From: an uncultured Pseudomonadota bacterium
Lineage (GTDB): Bacteria; Pseudomonadota; Alphaproteobacteria; RUG11792
Assembly (NCBI GenBank): GCA_902769055.1
Contig: CACXNL010000012.1
Coordinates: forward strand, 1-35,011
Direction: 5' to 3'
Length of the DNA stretch: 35,011 nucleotides
Shown here: positions 1 to 8,269 of the stretch, piece by piece
How positions within the stretch are numbered: the first letter of the stretch is position 1
Layout of the letters: every line of letters begins with the position of its first letter
Notes under the pieces: generated by a model
The model's database searches: none
Told to the model about the DNA's origin: nothing
The model's input: the letters and a program-made list of their open reading frames with translations, nothing else
Position numbers and translations under genes: made by a program

Positions 1-110
1 ATTCTCTATAAGAAATATCAACGCGTCTGGCTCTCCTGCATATCACTGATTCCGCTCATCGCTTTTTTTATTTTGACTCTTTCATTTTTGAAATGACAGT
101 AAAGCAATAG

Positions 111-998
111 ATGCTTCACGATACAGTTGATGACTTGGTTAATGATACACCAAAGGTCGACACACCACCGACTACGGTCGGAAGCGCTGCGACAAATTCC
201 GAGAAACTTCAGATAACGACAACTCCACGAACAGAAGTGACACCTCAAACCTCTTCCCAAAATATTTTATCCGCTACGTCTCAAACCGGAAACCTTCCTC
301 CATCTTCAACGACGCCTCCAAGTGCTGAAGCCAAAAAGGTTGGATTTGTGGACATAAATGGAAACATCCTAGTTGCTCCAAGCGATATGATTTTCCCAGC
401 TGAAATGCAAGATGGTGAAATGTATATTTTTTCAAAAGATATCGAAGCCTTGAAGAAAAAATTATCAGCAAATGGGCAAAGTCTGTCACAGATGTTTCCT
501 CAAATGAGAACCGGGAACTACCAGAGCAACCCAACTCAAGCAGCACCTGGGCAAGCAATAGCAGGACAAGTAAGTCCGGAAGAACAAATGGCGCCAAATC
601 AAACAGTGCCGGGACAATATCAGACAGCGCCTTGGATAAACAACAGTAAATCTTGGCAATATAATCCACAAGATGCGACGAATGCTGGAATGCCCCCACA
701 GTATCCCAGGCAATCGCAACTGGACAATTCTCCCCAAGGAAACACCCATCAAACAAATTCCTCTCAACAGGGAAATTCTCAGTGGAAATACCCCCAAAGT
801 GGAATGCAAGGGATGCCGGCTAGAGATCAAAACGGAAATGTAATCTCGCCATCAAATAACCAGTCGGGAGCGTCGAAAACTTCAGGGATGACAGGGAATG
901 GATATAATGCTCAAATTTTAGAACAACGTATGGATACAGCTATATCTACCAGAGATCCGAATAAAAAACCGATTATGTTCCAGTGTTATTTGGCATAA
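111..998 (+). CDS. Unrecognised low-complexity Q/N/P/S-rich protein (295 aa)
   Basis: I do not recognise this protein. Residues 1-75 are rich in Thr, Ser and Pro. Residues about 77-120 form the only segment that looks folded, with a short hydrophobic stretch reading GFVDINGNILVAP. Residues about 130-270 are a long Gln/Asn/Pro/Ser-rich tract with scattered Tyr and Trp, prion-like in composition. The C-terminus ends in FQCYLA. There is no signal peptide at this start. The ATG directly follows an in-frame TAG (108-110) and has no clear Shine-Dalgarno sequence, so the true start could be further in. A good intrinsic terminator follows the stop, which supports a real transcription unit. The next gene encodes another Q/N-rich protein, so the two may be a functional pair of surface or secreted proteins; that is inference. 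Confidence 0.6.
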   Translation: MLHDTVDDLVNDTPKVDTPPTTVGSAATNSEKLQITTTPRTEVTPQTSSQNILSATSQTGNLPPSSTTPPSAEAKKVGFVDINGNILVAPSDMIFPAEMQDGEMYIFSKDIEALKKKLSANGQSLSQMFPQMRTGNYQSNPTQAAPGQAIAGQVSPEEQMAPNQTVPGQYQTAPWINNSKSWQYNPQDATNAGMPPQYPRQSQLDNSPQGNTHQTNSSQQGNSQWKYPQSGMQGMPARDQNGNVISPSNNQSGASKTSGMTGNGYNAQILEQRMDTAISTRDPNKKPIMFQCYLA

Positions 999-1010
999 AA
1001 TTAAGGCTAT

Positions 1011-1051
1011 AAAAACATCGAACAGAGTTAAATCTGTTTTCGGTGTTTTTT
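1011..1051 (+). terminator. Intrinsic terminator after the Q/N-rich gene
   Basis: An imperfect hairpin pairs AAAAACATCGAACAG with CTGTTTTCGGTGTTTTT around the loop AGTTAAAT. It contains a two-base T bulge and ends in a T run. It lies 13 bases after the stop at 998. Confidence 0.7.
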
Positions 1052-1166
1052 GTTTATAAAACATCTAAATACAAATCTTTAAGAAAAACATTTCAGATAA
1101 ATTAACTGATTATTAACTCTATTCAAGTACGATCGTAGCGTAGGGTCATTGTGATGAGAAACCAGT

Positions 1167-3794
1167 ATGAAGTTTAATATTTCAACGATTATACTTTCTA
1201 TGTTTTTAGCAGTAATTACAAATCACTTTTGGAAAGCCAGCGCAAGACCCCTTTTTACTTCAACTGAAACTGTAAATAAACGAATAAATGATGCCGTCAA
1301 TAAAGAAAGACAATCCTGGCAAAAAAAGATTTCGGAAAATGAGAATAAAATAAAGATTTTGCAAAGTGATTTAAATAAAGCTGTTGCGGAATCGAAAAAA
1401 CTATCAGATGAAAAAGTGTCTTATGAACAGAAAGCTAAAGACGATTTGACTAAGGTAAAAAAAGAAAAGGAAAATGCTATAAATGATCTAGCAAAAGCGA
1501 AAAAAGAATTTGAAACTACGAAAAAGCAGTTAGACACGTCAATAACCAACTTACAAAAGGAAGTCCAAGCAAAAGAAGCTGAGAAAAGTGTTCTTTCGAA
1601 AAAAGTTTCAGATACAGAAAATGCGCGATTGGCATCAGAGACAAACTTGAAAAAAACAATAGATACAACAAAAAAGCAGTACAATACCAAAATCAAAAAT
1701 TTAAATAAGCAAATTTCACAAAAGACGAAGCAATTAAAACAGAAAACCAATCAACTAAATGCTCTCAGCTCTGAATACAAAACACAAAACGAAAATGTCT
1801 CAAAAGCAGAGATGAACGCGTATTATGAACTTGAAATATTAAAGGGGGAAGTAAAAAAACTAAAGACTGAACTCAGAATTCTTGTTGAAAATGCTAAGGC
1901 GATTGAATCTGAAAGAGAGCAGTATGTTGAAAATATGCAAAAAAAATTCATGATCGAACGAAAAAATTTCGTGCAACAAGTTAAAGCTAACCAGGATCTT
2001 GAATTACAAAATTTGTTGAAAATTGAACAGCTCAACAATTTGATTCATCAACTAATTTTGAAAAATAGCAAGTTAGATGAAGCCGGCAAAACGTTAGAAG
2101 CGAAATTGATGGCAAAAATTGAAGCATTAAAAAAGCAACAAAAATTGTTTGCGAAAAAATATGAGTTAGTTATAAACGCATACGCGAAAGCCGAAGCAAA
2201 AAATCTGCAAACTATTGATGCACTAAATCAAGAGTTAAGTGATGCTAAAGCGAAAAATCTTGCCTTAATAAAAGTTGCTGAACAAATGAATAAATCAAAA
2301 ATTGTCGAAGACATAGCTGATTCTAGGCTGGAAGCGAACACACTCTTGAAAGTTGATGATTTGACGAACGAGCTTAACAATGCAATTCACAAAAACAAAC
2401 TTCTTGTCAGTAACATAGGAAATATAAAAGAACACATCAACAAAATAAAACAAAGTAACTCTGAAACTGAGCAAAAATATCAAAAAGATATAAAAACGTT
2501 GACTAAGGAACTAGAAAAGGCTGCTATTGAATTCAAAAAATTATCTGAGAAATATAACAATAGAGGAAACTGGAAAAAAGAAAAATTGGAATTTTCAAAA
2601 AACAATATTTCAACACAACCACAAGGACAAGGAGCAAGAAAACAAAATACAAGTGCACCCAAAGTGCCTGGTTCCGAGGAATGGAACGCAACAAGAGGTA
2701 TAAACTACGATGGGACACATAAAAACTCCTCTTACGAAAGCGATAATTTTACCACTTCTTCGAAAAAACAGGAATATCCAGCTCCTTTTTTAAGGAATAC
2801 GAATTTTGAAAAGGACAAACAAAACTATCCAAAACAGCCTTCGAACAAAGCGGGTTATTGGTACAATTCGGAAACTTTTGCGCCAATAAGCACTAGAAGA
2901 TCCCCAGCACCAATCCCAACGAGTACGGAGTACGAAAACGGCACACCGTATTTCCATCAACAACAAAATCGCACTGCTGTGCATACAAATCCCAGATTTG
3001 CCCCCTCACAAAGGAACAGCTTGATATACTCAGCAACAAGTGTTGAGAATAACAACAGTACACCTGATTTTCAATGGCAAAGCAATGGCAATGTAATGCC
3101 CGCAAATACTAGTTTATCCCCTCTCGAAGGGACAACAGTGAGTACCCGACGTCCATGGGTAATGAATGCGGAAGGATATGAAAACAACACACAATATATT
3201 CACCAGCAACAAAATCACGGTATGATACCTGCAAGTTCTGGATTTGCCCACTCGTCGCAAAAAAACAATAAGAGCTACCCAACATCAATACCAGCGAGTG
3301 AAACTACTCGGCAACAAGATCACTCGTATCCGCCACATGGTGAAAATTTAATGCCGTACCAATCGGCGATAGGCTGGAAGAAAAATCGAAACGTAAAACA
3401 CAGTTCGGAGAACAAGCAACAAAACACCCCGCATAATTATGATGAGGTAATGGCAAATTTGAATGATATTCAAATAAAACCTAAAACAAGTGAAGAAAAC
3501 CTCGTTGAATTTGCAATAGATGCAATTTTAAAAGCAATCCAAAAAATGACACACTATGACGTTGATAAAACAAATGCGGCAATGAATTTAATAGGATCTG
3601 GCGAGGAATTGCCACAACAACTGAATGCGATAATGGAAGTTACAAAAGAAAAATATAACCCCGCAATCTTTGAAAAAGCCATTACTGAAATTGCCAATAG
3701 ATATACCCAAAGAAAGAATTTTATGAATGAATCTATGAAGCATTTATACGGAAAAAATGGAGACAAGTTAATCAACTGGTCTGACATCCCTTGA
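1167..3794 (+). CDS. Large exported or membrane-anchored coiled-coil protein with Q/N-rich repeat zone (875 aa)
   Basis: I do not recognise a family. The N-terminus is a signal peptide or signal anchor (residues about 1-27, charged MK then a hydrophobic stretch, with ASA near 24-26). Residues about 35-470 are Lys/Glu/Asn/Leu-rich with heptad-like spacing, predicting a very long coiled coil. Residues about 480-750 are Gln/Asn/Ser/Pro/Tyr-rich and contain three diverged repeats of about 40-50 residues (near 574-620, 621-658 and 659-700), two of them carrying STRR and the motif HQQQN. Residues about 756-875 form a separate helical domain. A GATGAG element lies just ahead of the ATG, and TACGAT at 1128-1133 could be a weak -10. 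The 3' end overlaps the convergent nuoB gene by 23 bases. The architecture suits a surface fibre or host-directed secreted protein, but nothing here proves the function. Confidence 0.75.
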   Translation: MKFNISTIILSMFLAVITNHFWKASARPLFTSTETVNKRINDAVNKERQSWQKKISENENKIKILQSDLNKAVAESKKLSDEKVSYEQKAKDDLTKVKKEKENAINDLAKAKKEFETTKKQLDTSITNLQKEVQAKEAEKSVLSKKVSDTENARLASETNLKKTIDTTKKQYNTKIKNLNKQISQKTKQLKQKTNQLNALSSEYKTQNENVSKAEMNAYYELEILKGEVKKLKTELRILVENAKAIESEREQYVENMQKKFMIERKNFVQQVKANQDLELQNLLKIEQLNNLIHQLILKNSKLDEAGKTLEAKLMAKIEALKKQQKLFAKKYELVINAYAKAEAKNLQTIDALNQELSDAKAKNLALIKVAEQMNKSKIVEDIADSRLEANTLLKVDDLTNELNNAIHKNKLLVSNIGNIKEHINKIKQSNSETEQKYQKDIKTLTKELEKAAIEFKKLSEKYNNRGNWKKEKLEFSKNNISTQPQGQGARKQNTSAPKVPGSEEWNATRGINYDGTHKNSSYESDNFTTSSKKQEYPAPFLRNTNFEKDKQNYPKQPSNKAGYWYNSETFAPISTRRSPAPIPTSTEYENGTPYFHQQQNRTAVHTNPRFAPSQRNSLIYSATSVENNNSTPDFQWQSNGNVMPANTSLSPLEGTTVSTRRPWVMNAEGYENNTQYIHQQQNHGMIPASSGFAHSSQKNNKSYPTSIPASETTRQQDHSYPPHGENLMPYQSAIGWKKNRNVKHSSENKQQNTPHNYDEVMANLNDIQIKPKTSEENLVEFAIDAILKAIQKMTHYDVDKTNAAMNLIGSGEELPQQLNAIMEVTKEKYNPAIFEKAITEIANRYTQRKNFMNESMKHLYGKNGDKLINWSDIP
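2886..3270 (+). repeat. Three diverged protein-level repeats in the coiled-coil protein
   Basis: Translated units of about 40-50 residues recur: STRR, then a Tyr-Glu-Asn element, then HQQQN or the related QWQSN, then an F-A-x-S/P element. Units 1 and 3 are the most alike. The DNA copies have diverged, so this is an old duplication rather than a slippage tract. Confidence 0.5.
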
Positions 3795-4233
3795 TAACTT
3801 TCGCTTGCAATTCCAAAATCGCCATAGCTAGCCTTTCCGGAGGCGGCGGACACCCAGGAACAATCGCATCTATACGAATGTAGTCACCGACATTTGATAC
3901 TACGCTTTCTGATTCAGAATAAAGCCCGCCATTGATAGCACAACCTCCCATGGCTATCACATACTTGGGAAACAGCATCTGATCGTACAGTGTCAGAAGT
4001 TGAGGCAGCATTTTTTTTGTCACTGTTCCAGCAATTATCATAAGATCCGCTTGTTTCGGACTCGCTCTGAAAAGGCACCCGTAGCGATTTAAATCAACCC
4101 GACTTGCTGCCGCATGCATCATTTCAATTGCGCAGCACGAAAGCCCACAAGAAAGCGGCCACATCGATTTTCCGCTAGCCCAACGCCCCATCGCACTGAC
4201 AGTGCTAAAAAAAATATCAGTAAGACTTCTCAT
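3772..4233 (-). CDS. nuoB: NADH-quinone oxidoreductase subunit B (NuoB-like)
   Basis: This is the peripheral-arm subunit of complex I that carries iron-sulfur cluster N2 and hands electrons to quinone. All four expected ligands are visible: the CC pair in GLSCCAIEMM, the Cys in MGGCAINGG and the Cys in VPGCPPPPE. FRASPKQADLMIIAGT is a clear family signature. The segment between the third and fourth Cys is unusual: the common SCANGGG form is replaced by GCAINGG and the nearby arginines are missing. The ATG at 4233 (153 aa) is preferred; a GTG at 4248 would add five residues. The start lies inside the end of dnaQ (17-base overlap) and the end overlaps the convergent coiled-coil gene. No other complex I gene is adjacent. 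A related energy-converting hydrogenase small subunit is a less likely alternative. Confidence 0.88.
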   Translation of the reverse strand: MRSLTDIFFSTVSAMGRWASGKSMWPLSCGLSCCAIEMMHAAASRVDLNRYGCLFRASPKQADLMIIAGTVTKKMLPQLLTLYDQMLFPKYVIAMGGCAINGGLYSESESVVSNVGDYIRIDAIVPGCPPPPERLAMAILELQAKVIKGCQTS

Positions 4234-4936
4234 TCTGTTCAAAACCACTAAAAGTAAACCTATCCCAAATTGGATTTTTAATTTTTTTCAAAAATTCCGT
4301 GTGTAAATCTTTCTCATCTTGCGTTGGCGAAAAATCCCTCTGCACAAAAACCTGAACACGAGGCGCAGCAACCTCAGCGACTGTCTCCACCATACCTGTT
4401 AATTCTCCAAACAGGTTTCTTTGCAACATCTCAACCGACATGTGAAGATATACTTTCGCCAAAAGATCGGCGTCTATCAGAGCACCGTGTTTAGTTCGAG
4501 CCGAGGCATCAACTGAAAAACGGCGACACAACGCATCCAGCGTAGCTGGCGATCCCGGAAACTTCTCCTTCGCCATAACGAGAGTATCGACGACATTCCT
4601 CGGCTCAATCAGCTTTTTCCCCGCACGTTGCAATTCAAAATTCAAAAATCCAATATCAAATGGCGCGTTATGAATTACGAGCCTAGAATCGTTCACAAAA
4701 TCCAAAAACTCATCAGCAATTTCGTCAAATTTTTTATAATTCCTCAAGAAATCGTATGTCAATCCGCTAATTTCCGAAGCCTGGGCAGAAAGCTCTCTTT
4801 CAGGATTGATATACAAGTGAAATTCCCTCCCCGTAATCTTCTTGTCGACTATTTCTACACAACCGATTTCCGTTATCCTGTCACCATTAGCGAAAGAAAG
4901 TCCAGTTGTTTCAGTATCCAACGATATTTCGCGCAT
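4217..4936 (-). CDS. dnaQ: DNA polymerase III epsilon subunit, 3'-5' proofreading exonuclease
   Basis: DEDDh-family exonuclease that removes misincorporated bases for the replicative polymerase. Exo I is DTETTGL (residues 7-13), Exo II is the HNAPFDIGFL block near residue 89, and Exo III is HGALIDADLL near residue 150, giving the catalytic acids and the histidine. The 239 aa length is normal for epsilon. The C-terminal part after about 180 is the less conserved tail that binds the polymerase alpha subunit. The ATG directly abuts the TAA of xerC (stop 4937-4939, start 4936), so translation is probably coupled. nuoB overlaps its 3' end, giving a three-gene unit xerC-dnaQ-nuoB. Confidence 0.95.
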   Translation of the reverse strand: MREISLDTETTGLSFANGDRITEIGCVEIVDKKITGREFHLYINPERELSAQASEISGLTYDFLRNYKKFDEIADEFLDFVNDSRLVIHNAPFDIGFLNFELQRAGKKLIEPRNVVDTLVMAKEKFPGSPATLDALCRRFSVDASARTKHGALIDADLLAKVYLHMSVEMLQRNLFGELTGMVETVAEVAAPRVQVFVQRDFSPTQDEKDLHTEFLKKIKNPIWDRFTFSGFEQNEKSY

Positions 4937-5875
4937 TTATGCCTTTCCACCTCCTTGAACTATAAAATTTCCCGCTAGGGGATGACATTTATCATAAATT
5001 TCCGCAATATATTTCTTCGCGACATCCGCATAAATCTGAGTTGAAGATATAGATGAATGCCCCAAAAGTTCCTGAATTCCCCTCAAATCGCCGGTATTTT
5101 CCATTAAATGCGTTGCACAACTATGCCGAAGTGCATGAGGAGTTACTTTATCCGATAGCCCCAGCAATTTCCTTGATTTTTTAACCAACTTTTGTACAGA
5201 TGAAGCCGTCAATCTTTCGCCTCGATTATTCACAAACAGTGCAGTAGCGTCGGCAAACGGACAAGTATCTAAGTAATCAAGAACAACTGATTTAACAGTC
5301 TCCACAATCGGAACTACGCGCATTTTTCCGCCTTTTCCCAAAATAAAAACAGACTCAGATGAGGTTAAAAACTCATCTCTATCCACCCCCAAAGCCTCAC
5401 TCACCCGAAGCCCAACGGAATATATTAGAGTAAGCAGAGCCTTATCACGCTTAATAATCCAGCCAGTCTGCTTTATACTAGACACGGAAGTCATTATATC
5501 ATTTATTTGCGAAATATTCAATGGTCGTGGTAATGTTTTTTCAACTTTAGGAGGTTTTATAGATAAAACAGCACTATTTTCTATTTGTTTTTCTTTTATC
5601 AAAAATTTTATAAAACTTTTTACAGCCGAAAGCCCCCTTGAAATTGTTTTCGCTCTCTCCCCTGCATTTTTGCGACTAAGAAACCAGGCTCTAACATCCA
5701 ATCTGCCGAGATTTTTTAACTCATTGATATCGCATTTCTCTTCCTTATATCCTTCCAAAAAGAAAATCAGCAACTTTAAATCAGACGTATAAGAATTCAC
5801 AGTATTTTTAGATAAATTAAAGGAATGCCTCAAATATTGTTGCCATGAAGTTATAAATAAATCTAGTGAATTCAC
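4937..5875 (-). CDS. xerC: Tyrosine recombinase XerC
   Basis: Site-specific recombinase that, with XerD, resolves chromosome dimers at dif. The C-terminal catalytic domain shows the Arg in GLRVSEALG, the Lys in the LGKGGKMR turn, HALRH, LLGHSS and the nucleophile Tyr in STQIYADV. GDLRGIQELLGH and the ending IYDKCHPLA favour XerC over XerD. The N-terminal SAM-like core-binding domain begins with LDLFITSW. The frame stays open to a GTG at 5965, but that start would lie upstream of a good promoter (TTGTGT, 18 bases, TACAAT at 5907-5936). The GTG at 5875 gives 312 aa, a normal XerC length, and begins just before the conserved domain, so I chose it. Confidence 0.9.
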   Translation of the reverse strand: MNSLDLFITSWQQYLRHSFNLSKNTVNSYTSDLKLLIFFLEGYKEEKCDINELKNLGRLDVRAWFLSRKNAGERAKTISRGLSAVKSFIKFLIKEKQIENSAVLSIKPPKVEKTLPRPLNISQINDIMTSVSSIKQTGWIIKRDKALLTLIYSVGLRVSEALGVDRDEFLTSSESVFILGKGGKMRVVPIVETVKSVVLDYLDTCPFADATALFVNNRGERLTASSVQKLVKKSRKLLGLSDKVTPHALRHSCATHLMENTGDLRGIQELLGHSSISSTQIYADVAKKYIAEIYDKCHPLAGNFIVQGGGKA

Positions 5876-5906
5876 GAAATGTATCGTAAACAGAACACCA
5901 CTTCCT

Positions 5907-5936
5907 ATTGTAGCCCCTTTCAAGTCATGAACACAA
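5907..5936 (-). promoter_or_regulatory. Predicted xerC promoter
   Basis: On the minus strand TTGTGT (5936-5931) and TACAAT (5912-5907) are separated by 18 bases. The expected transcript start near 5900 lies about 25 bases ahead of the preferred GTG start at 5875. Confidence 0.55.
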
Positions 5937-5942
5937 AATGTG

Positions 5943-5951
5943 TGATACAAT
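5943..5951 (+). promoter_or_regulatory. Predicted metG extended -10 promoter
   Basis: TGATACAAT, an extended -10 element (TG-n-TACAAT), ends 31 bases before the metG ATG. No convincing -35 is present. It lies back to back with the xerC promoter. Confidence 0.5.
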
Positions 5952-5982
5952 TGCGACAATAGCACATTAGTGTTTAGTTAAT

Positions 5983-7524
5983 ATGAGCAGACTTTACATC
6001 ACAACTCCGATATATTATGTCAATGCGAAACCGCATATTGGGCACGCATATACGACTGTTGTTTGCGATGTTTTCGCTCGTTTTAATCGAATGCTAGGGG
6101 CGGATGTAAAGTTCACAACGGGCACGGATGAGCATGGCAAGAAAGTCGAGCAGAGCGCTGTAAAAGCCGGAATTTCTCCGCAGGAATTTGCTGATAATAT
6201 TTCGAAATTGTTTCGCGATCTCCTACCGGTACTAAATATATCAAATAATGATTTTATAAGAACTACTGAGCCTCGTCACAAAAAAACAGTACAACATTTT
6301 TGGAAAAAGCTGAAAGATGCGGGCTACATATACCTCGGCGAATATTCGGGGTGGTATGATATGCGGAATGAGGCGTATTTTGCTGAAGACGAGTTAGTCG
6401 ATGGAAAATCGCCACTGGGCGGCGAAGTGCAGTACATAACTGAGCCTTGCTACTTTTTCAAGCTTTCGGCGTTTCAGGACAAATTGCTGGAATTTTATGA
6501 AAATAATCCGGATTTTGTATACCCGGTACAGCGCAGAAATGAGATGCTGAGTTTCATAAAGCAGGGATTGCGCGATTTGGCGATTTCGAGGACTACTTTC
6601 AGTTGGGGCATACCGGTGCCTGATGATCCGAAACATGTTGTGTACGTGTGGCTCGACGCCCTGACGAATTATTTGACGTTGAACGGGTATCCGGACAATG
6701 AAAACCAAAATAATGATAAGTATTGGAATAATGTAATTCATTTTGTTGGGAAAGAAATAGTCAAGTTTCATGCGATATACTGGGTAGCGTTCCTGATGGC
6801 AGTCGGAATTAAGCCGCCGAAGCAGGTCGTTTCGCATGGGTGGTGGCTGAGCGAGGGCGAGAAGATGTCGAAATCCCTCGGGAATGTGCAGGATCCGTAC
6901 AAGTACTGCAGATTGTTCGGCTCCGACGCGCTGAGGTACTATATGCTGCGGGAGCTGACTTTTGGCTCGGATGGCAATTTTGCTTTAGAGGCGTTTATTC
7001 AGCGGTATAACTCCGTATTGGCGAATGCTTATGGCAATCTTTGTAACCGCGTACTTTCGTTTATATGCAAGCGGTGCAACGGAGTTGTTACTCGCCCAAC
7101 TGAGTTGTTGCCGGATGACGAAAAATTTATTGGTGAGGTTGATGGAGGTATTGAACAAGTTATACCTCTAGTAAGGCAGTACAATTTCAGTCGCTACCTC
7201 GAGAAGGTGGAGCACATGATTTCCCTGGCAAACCAATATGTGGATTACCAAAAGCCTTGGGGATTGAAGGACAGCGAACCGAAGAGAATGCAGGACATAC
7301 TGTTTATATTGGCAGAACAGATTTATAAGATCACAAAGTGCTTATACCCGGTAATTCCGCACACAGCAGAGAAGTTGCTGAAACAACTTGGGATACCGTA
7401 TGAATTAAAGTTCATACCTACTGAAAAAATACCAGATGTTATTCATATAACGGACATAGAGCCATTGTTTCCGAGAATAGATACAAGCGACATCCAGAAA
7501 CTCAATGTTTACGCCGAAGGGTAA
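5983..7524 (+). CDS. metG: Methionyl-tRNA synthetase
   Basis: Class I synthetase that charges tRNA-Met and initiator tRNA with methionine. The HIGH signature is at residues 18-21 (PHIGHAYTT) and KMSKS at 294-298. VYVWLDALTNY and FVGKEIVKFHAIYWVAF are strong family blocks. The connective segment reads GWYDMRNEAYFAEDELV, without the zinc-binding cysteines of the E. coli and Bacillus forms; this is the usual state in alphaproteobacterial MetRS. The C-terminal helical anticodon domain runs from about 370 to 500. At 513 aa it lacks the optional C-terminal tRNA-binding dimerisation domain. It stands alone, divergent from xerC and convergent with the PAP2 gene. Confidence 0.96.
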   Translation: MSRLYITTPIYYVNAKPHIGHAYTTVVCDVFARFNRMLGADVKFTTGTDEHGKKVEQSAVKAGISPQEFADNISKLFRDLLPVLNISNNDFIRTTEPRHKKTVQHFWKKLKDAGYIYLGEYSGWYDMRNEAYFAEDELVDGKSPLGGEVQYITEPCYFFKLSAFQDKLLEFYENNPDFVYPVQRRNEMLSFIKQGLRDLAISRTTFSWGIPVPDDPKHVVYVWLDALTNYLTLNGYPDNENQNNDKYWNNVIHFVGKEIVKFHAIYWVAFLMAVGIKPPKQVVSHGWWLSEGEKMSKSLGNVQDPYKYCRLFGSDALRYYMLRELTFGSDGNFALEAFIQRYNSVLANAYGNLCNRVLSFICKRCNGVVTRPTELLPDDEKFIGEVDGGIEQVIPLVRQYNFSRYLEKVEHMISLANQYVDYQKPWGLKDSEPKRMQDILFILAEQIYKITKCLYPVIPHTAEKLLKQLGIPYELKFIPTEKIPDVIHITDIEPLFPRIDTSDIQKLNVYAEG

Positions 7525-7538
7525 GTTCGCGGTACCAG

Positions 7539-7558
7539 TGTGAGCGCTAGCGCTTGCA
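7539..7558. repeat. 12-bp perfect palindrome in a hairpin between convergent genes
   Basis: AGCGCTAGCGCT at 7543-7554 is a perfect palindrome. With its flanks it can form an 8-bp stem around the loop CTAG. It spans the TAG stop of the PAP2 gene and lies just after metG. There is no T run on either strand, so it is at best a weak bidirectional terminator. Confidence 0.4.
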
Positions 7559-8269
7559 TTCGGTTGTTATTTGCTTAACAATGGGAAACACGCCGAATGC
7601 CCCAAACCAAATGCAGTAATTTAAGAACTTAGGAAAATTTCCTGCGATAAGAAGATATGTAAATAAGGTACATAAACATAATGCGATTTGATGATATCGG
7701 CGCTGTATTAAAGACGTAGCAACACCAAATCCTAAAATGCCATATGATCCGATTGCAACATCTATGGGGAGATGACCAATCAAAGTAACTGACAGTATCT
7801 GGAGCGCAAACGAAATTGTTATAAAAATAATCATAAATTTATCTTGCTCAATATTTCTTAGAAAAACATAATATATCGTTAAAAAACATACCGGCAACAA
7901 TGGTGTAAGTAGCACGTCGGAAATGTCGTGATAGCCAAGGTAAATCGTACTGAGCGATGCAAGTACAAGTGCAGCGGGACACAGGAAGTATAGCAACTTT
8001 GATTTATGCGTTATCATAAGCCAACCGAAAAACATTGTCGCGAAATTTATATGCCCACTCGGAAATCCATACTTCGTCGGCGAGGTAACAGGTGCTGGTA
8101 TCTTCAACAGATCCTTCAAAATTGCCTTATAGATCATCGCGAAAAGTAGCAGTATGATTAAATGTGCATATTCGGTACGCTTCGAGAAAATATAAAACAA
8201 CACAGCGACTAGCATCAGCAAGTAATCGTTGCTGATATACGAAAGGCACGTTGCAATTGTCGAAATCAT
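7547..8269 (-). CDS. PAP2-superfamily membrane phosphatase-like protein with altered active site
   Basis: An integral membrane protein of 240 aa with about six to eight hydrophobic segments. PAP2 enzymes remove phosphate from lipid phosphates such as undecaprenyl pyrophosphate or lipid A. The three motifs can be placed: K52 with AP at 59-60 where K-x6-RP is expected, PSGH at 70-73, and ST at 107-108 with H114 and D118 where SR-x5-H-x3-D is expected. Both phosphate-binding arginines are replaced, by Ala59 and Thr108, while both histidines and the Asp remain. Activity may be lost or the binding mode changed. The ATG overlaps the LolC/E stop by four bases (ATGA), so it is the last gene of a coupled three-gene unit. 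Confidence 0.8.
   Translation of the reverse strand: MISTIATCLSYISNDYLLMLVAVLFYIFSKRTEYAHLIILLLFAMIYKAILKDLLKIPAPVTSPTKYGFPSGHINFATMFFGWLMITHKSKLLYFLCPAALVLASLSTIYLGYHDISDVLLTPLLPVCFLTIYYVFLRNIEQDKFMIIFITISFALQILSVTLIGHLPIDVAIGSYGILGFGVATSLIQRRYHQIALCLCTLFTYLLIAGNFPKFLNYCIWFGAFGVFPIVKQITTECKR

Noticed and set aside
12-110. In-frame open stretch before the TAG at 108-110, suggesting stop readthrough into the Q/N-rich gene
   Set aside because: The upstream residues show no signal peptide or related composition, and another stop is only 99 bases further up. There is no evidence for suppression.
5983-7524. Missing zinc cysteines in MetRS as a sign of a broken enzyme
   Set aside because: The cysteine-free connective segment is usual in alphaproteobacterial MetRS, and the HIGH and KMSKS motifs are intact.
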